DNA of 5,434 nt from Candidatus Peregrinibacteria bacterium UBA1369 (lineage in GTDB: Bacteria; Patescibacteriota; Gracilibacteria; UBA1369), in contig DBRL01000011.1 of assembly GCA_002305925.1 (NCBI GenBank), forward strand, positions 47,824 to 53,257, read 5' to 3'. The translations under genes were made by a program, and so were the position numbers. Each line of letters starts with the position of its first letter. The first letter of the stretch is position 1. Positions 1-5,434 of the stretch are shown piece after piece. The notes under the pieces were generated by a model that worked only from the letters and a program-made list of their open reading frames with translations, was not told the origin of the DNA and did no database searches.

Positions 1-1085
1 AAATGCCGGCCGATGGCCTCGCGAAGTCCATCCAATCCGGTGCCGTCCAATGAAGAAACGAAACGCGGCTCAAAGCGGGAGTATTTTTCTTCCACCGACC
101 GGAAATCAAAGCCCCGCGGCAGCAGGTCGATTTTGTTAAATACATAAATAATCGGCTTATCCGTCACATTGAGATTGCCAAGAACCTCGTTGACCACGGA
201 GATTTTTTCCTCCCAGCGCGGGTCGCCAAGATCGATGACGTGCAAAAGCAGGTCCGCCTCAACCGTTTCATCCAGTGTCGACTGAAATGATCTGATCAAA
301 TCGGGTGGAAGATCCTGAATAAAGCCAATAGTGTCAATCAGAAGAACTTCGCGCCGGTAGTCCGGCAGATATAGCCGGCCGACGCGGGTGTCCAGTGTGG
401 CAAAAAGTTTGTCGGCGGCATAGGCGTTCTTGTGCGTCAAAGCGTTCAAAAGGCTGGATTTGCCGACGTTGGTGTAGCCGACGATGCCGACGGAGAGCAG
501 GTTTTTGCGGCGGCGGCCGGCGCGGTGCAACTGGCGGCTGGCGCGCGCCTGCTCCAGATCCTTTTCAATTTTTTGAATGTGCTGGGCGATATGCCGTTTC
601 ATGATCTCGGTATTGGTCTCACCAATACCACGCCCGCCGATGCCGCCGCCCTGCCGCGAGAGAATCATACCCATACCATAGATGCGCGGCCCCATATGGC
701 GCAGGCTGGCCAATTCGATTTCCAGCCGGGCTTCACGCGTCTCGGCGTGCTTCTGGAATATTTTCAAAATCAAATCGATGCGGTCCCAGACCTCGATGCC
801 CGAATTTCTAAGCAGTTCGCTCAAATTATAGGTCTGCATCGGTTTCAACTCGTTGTTGACGATGAGGATATTGGCGCCGAGCCTTTGTCCCTCTTCCTTC
901 AACTGCTCCAGCTTCCCCGCCCCAAGATAAGTCCTGTATACCGGGGCAATTTTCTTCTGATAGGTTTTGAGCAAAACCACGCCTCCATAGGTATGGATTA
1001 GACTTTCCGCTTCCCTTAGTCTGAATTCCGCTTCCTCTCTGCTGATGTCAAGTGGAAGGCAATCCACCAGTATTGCTTTGAGCAT
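1..1085 (-). CDS. hflX: GTPase HflX, 3' end cut by window edge
   Basis: HflX is a translational GTPase of the Obg-HflX group. It binds the 50S subunit and in studied bacteria splits or rescues stalled ribosomes, acting in the cytoplasm. The visible 361 codons hold the N-terminal HflX domain (about residues 1-180), which contains the glycine-rich SRQGGGIGGRGIGE segment (143-156) and a helical stretch after it. A basic linker with RRRK (191-194) leads into the G domain: G1 GYTNVGKSS (203-211), G3 DTIGF (251-255), G4 NKID (317-320) and a G5-like SSLDGTG (344-350). The family is usually about 400-430 residues, so only the C-terminal tail is missing. The chosen start gives MLKAILVD; an in-frame ATG eight codons upstream (base 1109) is possible, but it overlaps the likely promoter. 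Neither has a Shine-Dalgarno sequence. Odd point: the usual LDPTTRRL of the G2 region reads LDTRVGRL (231-238). The gene is divergent from the exchanger. The family assignment is secure. Confidence 0.95.
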   Translation of the reverse strand, partial: MLKAILVDCLPLDISREEAEFRLREAESLIHTYGGVVLLKTYQKKIAPVYRTYLGAGKLEQLKEEGQRLGANILIVNNELKPMQTYNLSELLRNSGIEVWDRIDLILKIFQKHAETREARLEIELASLRHMGPRIYGMGMILSRQGGGIGGRGIGETNTEIMKRHIAQHIQKIEKDLEQARASRQLHRAGRRRKNLLSVGIVGYTNVGKSSLLNALTHKNAYAADKLFATLDTRVGRLYLPDYRREVLLIDTIGFIQDLPPDLIRSFQSTLDETVEADLLLHVIDLGDPRWEEKISVVNEVLGNLNVTDKPIIYVFNKIDLLPRGFDFRSVEEKYSRFEPRFVSSLDGTGLDGLREAIGRH

Positions 1086-1099
1086 ATCTGTTTTTCTGC

Positions 1100-1109
1100 A
1101 ATTTAGCAT
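1100..1109 (-). promoter_or_regulatory. possible extended -10 promoter of hflX
   Basis: On the minus strand the sequence TGCTAAATT gives a TG dinucleotide, one base, then TAAATT (bases 1105-1100), which matches the -10 consensus at four of six positions. Transcription would start near base 1093 and give a leader of about 8 bases before the ATG at 1085. No good -35 is visible. If this is right, the alternative upstream ATG at 1109 would lie outside the transcript. This is a weak sequence match only. Confidence 0.3.
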
Positions 1110-1127
1110 GAAAAATACGGAAATAAA

Positions 1128-1136
1128 TGTTAAAAT
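1128..1136 (+). promoter_or_regulatory. probable extended -10 promoter of the exchanger operon
   Basis: TGTTAAAAT is an extended -10 element: TG at 1128-1129, one base, then TAAAAT at 1131-1136 (five of six to TATAAT). It lies in an A/T-rich stretch between the divergent genes. The predicted start near 1143 leaves a leader of about 28 bases before the ATG at 1171. No convincing -35 hexamer sits 16-18 bases upstream, which is common for extended -10 promoters. The element excludes the longer reading-frame starts at 1045 and 1108, which would lie upstream of it. Confidence 0.45.
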
Positions 1137-1170
1137 AAAAAGATTATTATTTCACTGTCCGATTCACCCC

Positions 1171-2154
1171 ATGGAAACACTCGGAATACAGAGCCTACTG
1201 ATGTTGCTGGTTGGTTTTTACCTGCTGATAAAGGGAGCAGGGCTACTGATCGAGGGGGCCAGCGGACTGGCACAAAAGATAGGCCTGTCGGATTTAACAA
1301 TTGCGCTGACCGTTGTTGCTTTTGGTACTTCCGCTCCAGAGCTTGGCATCAATGTGATGTCAGTTTTCTCCAATAACCTGGATTTGGCTGTCGGTAATAT
1401 AATTGGCTCGAATATCACCAACCTGACGCTGGTACTGGGTATAGCCGGTCTGGGCGGAGCGATCAATATGCATGGCAAAACCGTTTGGAAAGAGATTCCC
1501 ATGCTGATCCTGATCAGTGTTCTGATGCTGATTCTGGCCAGCGATCACAGCCTGGGCGACGGCTGGACCCCACATTTCAGTTTGGCCGATGGACTGACCT
1601 TCCTGCTTTTTTTCTTCTTTTTTCTGGGCTATATCATCAGCGGGGCGATTGAGGACAAAGGCAAAGTCTCCGCAGAAGGACTGGTCCAACCCCTGCCTCT
1701 CTGGAAAGCGATTTTATGGTTGATCAGCGGAATTATCGCCCTGACCATAGGCGGTCGCTGGATTGTGGATGTGAGCAGTCTGATCGCAGAAACCTTCAAC
1801 ATAGCCGAAGGCATAATTGGTCTGACCATTGTGGCGCTAGGTACATCCCTGCCCGAACTGGCCACTTCCGTGGTGGCAATCTGGCGAAAAAAACCCGACA
1901 TTGCCATCGGCAATCTGGTTGGTTCCAATATTTTCAATATCGCCTGGGTGTTGGGAATAACCGTGCTAATTCGCCCCGTCTACATCAATAAATACCTTCT
2001 CGACGATATGTACTGGATGATTGGTGCCGGACTGATTCTTTTTGTCTTTACAATGCTTTCAAGAGGCGCAACACATACTTTGAAACGCTGGCATAGTCTC
2101 CTGCTGCTGCTTTTTTACCTGATCTTTATGTTTAATCTTTATCTAAAACTTTAA
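1171..2154 (+). CDS. sodium/calcium-type cation exchanger (CaCA family, YrbG-like)
   Basis: This is an inner-membrane antiporter of the calcium/cation antiporter family, expected to export Ca2+ (or a similar cation) in exchange for Na+ or H+. It is 327 residues, normal for prokaryotic members, and almost entirely hydrophobic, consistent with about ten membrane helices in two inverted halves. Both signature alpha repeats are complete. Alpha-1 has VAFGTSAPE (49-57) with GNIIGSNITN (75-84); alpha-2 has VALGTSLPE (221-229) with GNLVGSNIFN (247-256). Glu57 and Glu229 match the ion-binding glutamates of known exchangers. Asn occupies the last position of both GSN motifs, where the Methanocaldococcus exchanger has Asp in the second repeat. 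A polar loop at about 160-175 separates the halves. The start METLGIQ is preferred because it directly precedes the first helix and lies downstream of the likely promoter; it has no Shine-Dalgarno sequence. The frame stays open upstream but looks non-coding. Ion specificity cannot be read from sequence. Confidence 0.93.
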   Translation: METLGIQSLLMLLVGFYLLIKGAGLLIEGASGLAQKIGLSDLTIALTVVAFGTSAPELGINVMSVFSNNLDLAVGNIIGSNITNLTLVLGIAGLGGAINMHGKTVWKEIPMLILISVLMLILASDHSLGDGWTPHFSLADGLTFLLFFFFFLGYIISGAIEDKGKVSAEGLVQPLPLWKAILWLISGIIALTIGGRWIVDVSSLIAETFNIAEGIIGLTIVALGTSLPELATSVVAIWRKKPDIAIGNLVGSNIFNIAWVLGITVLIRPVYINKYLLDDMYWMIGAGLILFVFTMLSRGATHTLKRWHSLLLLLFYLIFMFNLYLKL

Positions 2155-2164
2155 TTCCCTGTAC

Positions 2165-2527
2165 ATGTACGTTTTTCTCAATTATCTGGTCGAAATCATC
2201 ACTTCGCTGCTCAACCTGGCAGGTATCCTGTTTATTCTCTGGGGTGGTCTGGAGGCGGCACTGAGGGTAACCATTGGGGATTTGCGTGTGGAGAAAGACG
2301 AAGTGATTGAAAGGCAAAACCGCAAGGCTTTCGCTTCCAAACTACTGCTCGGTCTGGAGTTTTTCATCGCCGTTGACATACTCAACACCTTTGCCCACAG
2401 CACCTGGGACTCACTGGGGCGGCTGCTCGCCCTGATAGTTATCCGAGCGCTGCTTGGCTTTGTGCTTTCGCATGAAATGGGGAGTTCCCCGATCGCGTCA
2501 GCAAAGAAAAAAGGCCCCAAGAGGTAG
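2165..2527 (+). CDS. DUF1622 family small membrane protein
   Basis: This 120-residue integral membrane protein resembles the DUF1622 family, whose function is unknown. Three hydrophobic segments are visible: about 8-33 (ending GGLEAALR, 27-34), 59-77 (containing LGLEFFIAVDIL, 62-73) and 84-101. A charged loop rich in Glu, Lys and Arg (39-54) separates the first two. The pattern of glycine-rich first helix, GLEFFIA(V/A)DIL second helix and VIR (92-94) in the third is what I recall of the family. The tail SAKKKGPKR is basic and so probably cytoplasmic. The gene begins 10 bases after the exchanger's stop with no promoter or terminator between, so the two are very likely co-transcribed, possibly translationally coupled. 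The ATG has no Shine-Dalgarno sequence. Its last codons and TAG stop lie inside the terminator hairpin. A role supporting ion transport is only an inference from position. Confidence 0.82.
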   Translation: MYVFLNYLVEIITSLLNLAGILFILWGGLEAALRVTIGDLRVEKDEVIERQNRKAFASKLLLGLEFFIAVDILNTFAHSTWDSLGRLLALIVIRALLGFVLSHEMGSSPIASAKKKGPKR

Positions 2528-2536
2528 GACCTTTTT
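2507..2536. terminator. bidirectional intrinsic terminator between convergent genes
   Basis: Bases 2508-2517 pair with 2527-2536 (one C/A mismatch) around a nine-base loop, giving a G/C core flanked by A-run and T-run. On the plus strand the stem ends in five T and would stop the exchanger-DUF1622 transcript. On the minus strand it ends in six T and would stop the SLH-protein transcript, about 37 bases after that gene's stop. The hairpin overlaps the last six codons and the TAG of the DUF1622 gene. A second small perfect hairpin (AGCCG, TAT loop, CGGCT; 2563-2575) touches the SLH gene's stop codon but has no T-run. Confidence 0.7.
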
Positions 2537-2573
2537 CCCAGATCGTCCGCATTGTGGTGAAGAGCCGTATCGG

Positions 2574-5258
2574 CTATTCGAGCACGGGGTCAGAGCCGAA
2601 CTTGAGATTGTAGAGTGAGCCGGCCAATTCAATGTAATTGATTTCCCTGAGCGATGATGCAAGGTCATTGGCTTTGACCGCTCCCTGTGAGACAGTATAG
2701 AGCGTGTTGCCCATATAGATGATGCGCTGAATGGTTTTTTCCCAGTTGGCATAACCATTACGCAGCAGATCTTCCATCTCGGCGCTGGTCAGGTGAGTGA
2801 TCTTCCCCTTGAGCTGAAACCCTTTCTGCAGGTCGAGACCGTAGACGTAGGCCCCTACGAAAACCGTTTCAGGATAAACCCAGGAAGAGTTTTGGCAGCT
2901 GTTAGGCCCGTCGCAACTGCTGTCACAGATGGTGATGCCGTCCTCATAGGTGCATTTTGGCTGGCATACTTTGCTGCAGGAGGAGGGGCAGGTGGAGTAA
3001 GTAAAATCACTACAAATCACCTCACCTTCGGGCATCCTGGTTTCGCTGATCGGAAAGGCAATCAGATTCTTTTCCTTGTCAAACAACAGCGCTTTGTGAT
3101 TGTAGAGCAGCTCGGAGTAAGTACCCTGATCGCCGATGATTTCACTAAAGAGCTCTTTGGGTTTCCCCGGATCCGTCACATCAAAAAGTCCCATTTTGAA
3201 GCCTTTGACAGCCGTGTAATAGACGAAATCCTGATCATTGGCCGCTTCGTCCGGATCCACGTCCTTGCCGAAACCAATCAGATGGTTCTCGTCATATGGA
3301 TGCAGATAGTCACTGTAGCCGGGGATTTTCAGCTCACCAAGAATTTTCGGCGCCGAGGGGTCGCTCAGGTCGATTGCGAAGAGCGGGTCGATGTATTTGA
3401 AGGTAACCATATAGGCGCGGTCGCCCAGGAAACGTACGGAGTATATTCTCTCACCTGGAGCGACGTTCTCCAGTCGTCCGAGTGTTTTCAGACCACTGTC
3501 GAGCACATAGAGATTGTTGGTGGTTTTACTGGTGCCGTTGGAATAGGCGTCTTGCGTCGTGGCAATGCGAAAGTTGCCCCGGTGCTCGTCCATGGAGAAC
3601 TGATTGAGCACGGTACCGGGGACCAGGCCTTCGCTGCGATAGTCTATTTGGCCGTCACTAAGGGCGAAGCGGTAAAGTTTGGTCTGCTGGCCGCCACCAT
3701 GCCAATAAGGACCGCTCCAGTCGGTGGAGGCGACATAGAGATTGTCGGTAGAGGCATAGACATTTTCGCCGCTGCCGACAATGACGCTGCGCGAAACTTT
3801 TTTAGCGGGATCAGCCAATGGAACCGCAGCGGCAATGAGGAAGTTCTTCTGGCGTGGTTTTGGCATCAGTCTGATCTGATCACAGGAGGCCACCAGCTCT
3901 ACTTTGCCGGACTGGCTGTCGGACATTTTGGGCAGATAGTCGCTGATATTGAAACTTTCTCCCTCAGTGCGGTAATAGGGAAAATAGGGATATTTATTCA
4001 AAACCAGATAAAGCGTGTCTCCGACACGGCGCGAAGTGGTATAGCTGCCGTCAAAATCGATAGTCCTGGTTACCTTAGGCTTGGAACGGTCAGAGATGTC
4101 GACCAGATAGACCTTGGATTGATCGCCTCCGTAATAGGGAGCAATGCTTTTCAGTGATTCATCAGAGTCCGTGCCCGCAGTACCTCCGTCCAGCGACATT
4201 GGGTAATACATGCTGGCCGTTCCGAGAACCACCAGCTGGTTTCCATTCAAATACATTTCGCTGGGATAGAAGTATTCATCCTGCGGGCCGAGCTGAAAGT
4301 TGATCAGTTCCTTCATATTGCTGGCAGGATAGGCATCGATGATGCGAATGGTGCTGTTTTTGATCAGGTAAATATAGCGGCCATCGTTTTTGATGATATC
4401 AGCCTCGTCAACACCGGCCTCCTGAATGTTGGTGGTGGAGTATTCGTCGGCACCCGCCCCGAGGCCTTCACTGGACTTGGTCATGCTGGGCGCGGCCTCG
4501 GGAATGGCCATTTCGCCGTCAGCCGGCATCCCCTCCTCGAAAAAGCCCCTGTCATACATAATCGGGTAATCGCTGCCGATGCTTTGCAGCCTTTCGTCGA
4601 GCTCGGAACAGGTAGCAACGGTAACCAGCCCCTGGCCGTTCAATTCCAGATAGGTACGGCTGGCCTTGTCATTGATATCGGCCTTGATGCGCCAGATTAT
4701 TTCGGACATTTCGTCGCGTGTGATCTCCTCGTCGAAATATTCCACGGAAAGAGGAATGGCTTTTTCGCGCTGTAAGGCTTCGATATATTGTCTAAACCAG
4801 ACGGAGGGGTCGCTTTCCCCCTGATTGAGACCGAAAGTGTTGGCAATAATTTTGGCGGCTTCCGCGAAATTGATCGGGTCGGCGGGCTTGAAAGTTCCAT
4901 CCGGATAACCTTCGATTACGCCCATTTTTTTGGCGGTACAGACATAGGGCGCGTACCAGTCCTCCCGAACGTCGGGAAAGCAGTTGCTGCCGGAAAGCTC
5001 ACCGTCTGTATAGGCCCCGATCAGAATTTTGACAAATTCTGCCCGATTGATGCTGGCGGAAGGTTTAAAAGTCCCGTCGGCATAGCCTTCAACCACTCCA
5101 GCGTCACGCAGGTATTCAATGGCCTGGACATATGGCGTGGCGCCGGAATCCAAATCGGAAAAAGCCTGGTTGTCCTGGCCAAGAACGGAGACGGGCAACA
5201 AACCGGATAAAATTCCGGCCAGCAGCAGCCCTGCCGCTGACTTGATTTTTAATGACAT
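2574..5258 (-). CDS. secreted SLH-repeat and C-terminal beta-propeller surface protein
   Basis: This 894-residue exported protein is probably held on the cell surface. Residues 1-27 form a signal peptide: basic start KIK, hydrophobic core, likely cleavage after SVLG. SLH repeat 1 is about 33-82 (GYADGTFKPSASINRAEF, 58-75) and repeat 2 about 94-143 (GYPDGTFKPADPINFAEA, 117-134). Repeat 3 is degenerate at about 148-190, keeping TRDE (180-183). SLH triplets bind cell-wall polysaccharide. After a linker (about 230-270) comes a beta-propeller of the type annotated as beta-propeller C-terminal domain (Pfam PF09826 as I recall), about 272-888. Its entry motif is TTNIQEAGVDEADIIKNDG (275-293), with blade motifs VDISDRSKPK (386-395), IDLSDPSAPK (629-638) and FDVTDPGKPK (692-701), and GFQLKGKITH near 813-822. 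Unusual insertions are eight cysteines at 749-788 and an acidic loop at 666-677. No catalytic residues are recognisable; binding or adhesion is the likely role. The start is the only ATG before the signal peptide and has no Shine-Dalgarno sequence. Confidence 0.92.
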   Translation of the reverse strand: MSLKIKSAAGLLLAGILSGLLPVSVLGQDNQAFSDLDSGATPYVQAIEYLRDAGVVEGYADGTFKPSASINRAEFVKILIGAYTDGELSGSNCFPDVREDWYAPYVCTAKKMGVIEGYPDGTFKPADPINFAEAAKIIANTFGLNQGESDPSVWFRQYIEALQREKAIPLSVEYFDEEITRDEMSEIIWRIKADINDKASRTYLELNGQGLVTVATCSELDERLQSIGSDYPIMYDRGFFEEGMPADGEMAIPEAAPSMTKSSEGLGAGADEYSTTNIQEAGVDEADIIKNDGRYIYLIKNSTIRIIDAYPASNMKELINFQLGPQDEYFYPSEMYLNGNQLVVLGTASMYYPMSLDGGTAGTDSDESLKSIAPYYGGDQSKVYLVDISDRSKPKVTRTIDFDGSYTTSRRVGDTLYLVLNKYPYFPYYRTEGESFNISDYLPKMSDSQSGKVELVASCDQIRLMPKPRQKNFLIAAAVPLADPAKKVSRSVIVGSGENVYASTDNLYVASTDWSGPYWHGGGQQTKLYRFALSDGQIDYRSEGLVPGTVLNQFSMDEHRGNFRIATTQDAYSNGTSKTTNNLYVLDSGLKTLGRLENVAPGERIYSVRFLGDRAYMVTFKYIDPLFAIDLSDPSAPKILGELKIPGYSDYLHPYDENHLIGFGKDVDPDEAANDQDFVYYTAVKGFKMGLFDVTDPGKPKELFSEIIGDQGTYSELLYNHKALLFDKEKNLIAFPISETRMPEGEVICSDFTYSTCPSSCSKVCQPKCTYEDGITICDSSCDGPNSCQNSSWVYPETVFVGAYVYGLDLQKGFQLKGKITHLTSAEMEDLLRNGYANWEKTIQRIIYMGNTLYTVSQGAVKANDLASSLREINYIELAGSLYNLKFGSDPVLE

Positions 5259-5284
5259 AAAAGATTGGTTATTGGATCACGCCA

Positions 5285-5293
5285 AATATAACA
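5285..5293 (-). promoter_or_regulatory. probable extended -10 promoter of the SLH-propeller gene
   Basis: On the minus strand TGTTATATT gives TG (5293-5292), one base, then TATATT (5290-5285), five of six to consensus. Transcription would begin near base 5278, leaving a leader of about 20 bases to the ATG at 5258. The -35 position (5313-5308, AATATC) is not consensus. It is nearly identical to the exchanger's TGTTAAAAT, which supports both calls. Confidence 0.5.
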
Positions 5294-5316
5294 CCCGTCC
5301 CCGGGCCGATATTACC

Positions 5317-5360
5317 CCAACCCGGCAAATTCACCTTGTGAAATACCCGGTTGGTTTTTT
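5317..5360 (+). terminator. imperfect hairpin followed by six T, plus-strand sense
   Basis: CCAACC (5317-5322) pairs with GGTTGG (5349-5354). GG/CC pairs lie inside it beyond one C/C mismatch, and the tip is a perfect TTCAC/GTGAA stem around a CTT loop (5330-5342). A run of six T follows at 5355-5360. This has the form of an intrinsic terminator on the plus strand, but no plus-strand gene precedes it. On the minus strand the inverted repeat lies just upstream of the SLH gene's promoter, where it could instead be a protein-binding site, and there it has no T-run. It might block antisense transcription entering from the SLH gene. The structure is clear; its role is not. Confidence 0.45.
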
Positions 5361-5412
5361 AATTAAAATAGACTGGCCTGTTCGACCGTTGTTTTTGCCT
5401 CTGTCTCTTGCC

Positions 5413-5434
5413 TATCAGACAGCTGTGGCTGATA
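5413..5434. repeat. short inverted repeat at right edge
   Basis: TATCAG (5413-5418) and CTGATA (5429-5434) are perfect inverted arms around a ten-base centre holding the palindrome ACAGCTGT. The right arm ends at the last base of the window, so the structure may continue. It could belong to the end of a gene beyond the edge or to an operator. Bases 5361-5412 between it and the hairpin show no gene, RNA or other motif I can support. Confidence 0.25.

Noticed and set aside
432..1001. Open frame of 189 codons on the plus strand opposite hflX
   Set aside because: The minus strand encodes unmistakable HflX with intact GTPase motifs; the antisense translation has no recognisable features.
1045..1170. 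Longer N-terminus for the exchanger, starting at 1045 or 1108
   Set aside because: The added residues overlap hflX and the likely promoter and do not resemble the family; the first membrane helix begins just after the ATG at 1171.
1607..1623. T-rich run (T7, C, TT, C, T6) inside the exchanger as a possible terminator or frameshift site
   Set aside because: It encodes five Phe within a membrane helix, the frame continues normally into the second alpha repeat, and no G/C hairpin precedes it.
2793..4157. Open frame of 454 codons on the plus strand inside the SLH-propeller gene
   Set aside because: It is wholly antisense to a strongly supported gene, its translation shows no domain, signal or membrane pattern, and it has no promoter or ribosome site. 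It looks like a composition shadow.
5361..5412. Possible tRNA fragment because of a TTCGA pentamer
   Set aside because: No acceptor, anticodon or T-arm stem pairs can be formed around it.
1..5434. Alternative genetic code with TGA as glycine or tryptophan
   Set aside because: All four genes read through with the standard code, contain no in-frame TGA, and use ordinary GGN and TGG codons; visible stops are TAA and TAG. The small sample cannot exclude recoding but gives no support for it.

Overview
The window holds four protein genes and no RNA gene, mobile element, CRISPR array or phage-like module. From left to right they are: the 5' part of hflX on the minus strand, cut by the left edge; a sodium/calcium-type cation exchanger and a small DUF1622 membrane protein, adjacent on the plus strand; and a large secreted S-layer-homology (SLH) plus beta-propeller surface protein on the minus strand. 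hflX and the exchanger are divergent across about 85 bases. DUF1622 and the SLH protein are convergent, with a bidirectional terminator-like hairpin between them. The last 176 bases are the SLH gene's promoter/leader region and unassigned sequence.

Organism: this is bacterial DNA of moderate G+C, densely coded. Visible stop codons are TAA, TAG and TAG, and no gene needs TGA read as sense, so there is no sign of the glycine-TGA code of Gracilibacteria or Absconditabacteria. The HflX variant GRGIGETNTE, the SLH repeat carrying an NCFPDV...YVC cysteine pair, and the joining of SLH repeats to a C-terminal beta-propeller remind me of candidate-phyla (Patescibacteria, perhaps Peregrinibacteria-like) genomes. 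This is inference from remembered family resemblance, at moderate to low confidence. All four start codons lack a recognisable Shine-Dalgarno sequence, and three likely promoters look like extended -10 elements with short leaders.

How the genes may work together: HflX is a ribosome-associated GTPase and is probably independent of its neighbours. The exchanger and DUF1622 protein are separated by 10 bases and are probably co-transcribed, which suggests a membrane cation-handling pair of unproven function. The SLH protein is exported, would be anchored to the cell wall by its SLH repeats, and displays a propeller with a cysteine-rich insertion and an acidic, calcium-loop-like segment. A link between surface calcium binding and the exchanger is attractive but speculative. 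I found no convincing new defence, mobile or RNA system. The best leads are the unusual insertions in the SLH-propeller protein, the exchanger/DUF1622 pair, the divergent G2 region of HflX and the uniform non-Shine-Dalgarno, extended -10 expression signals.
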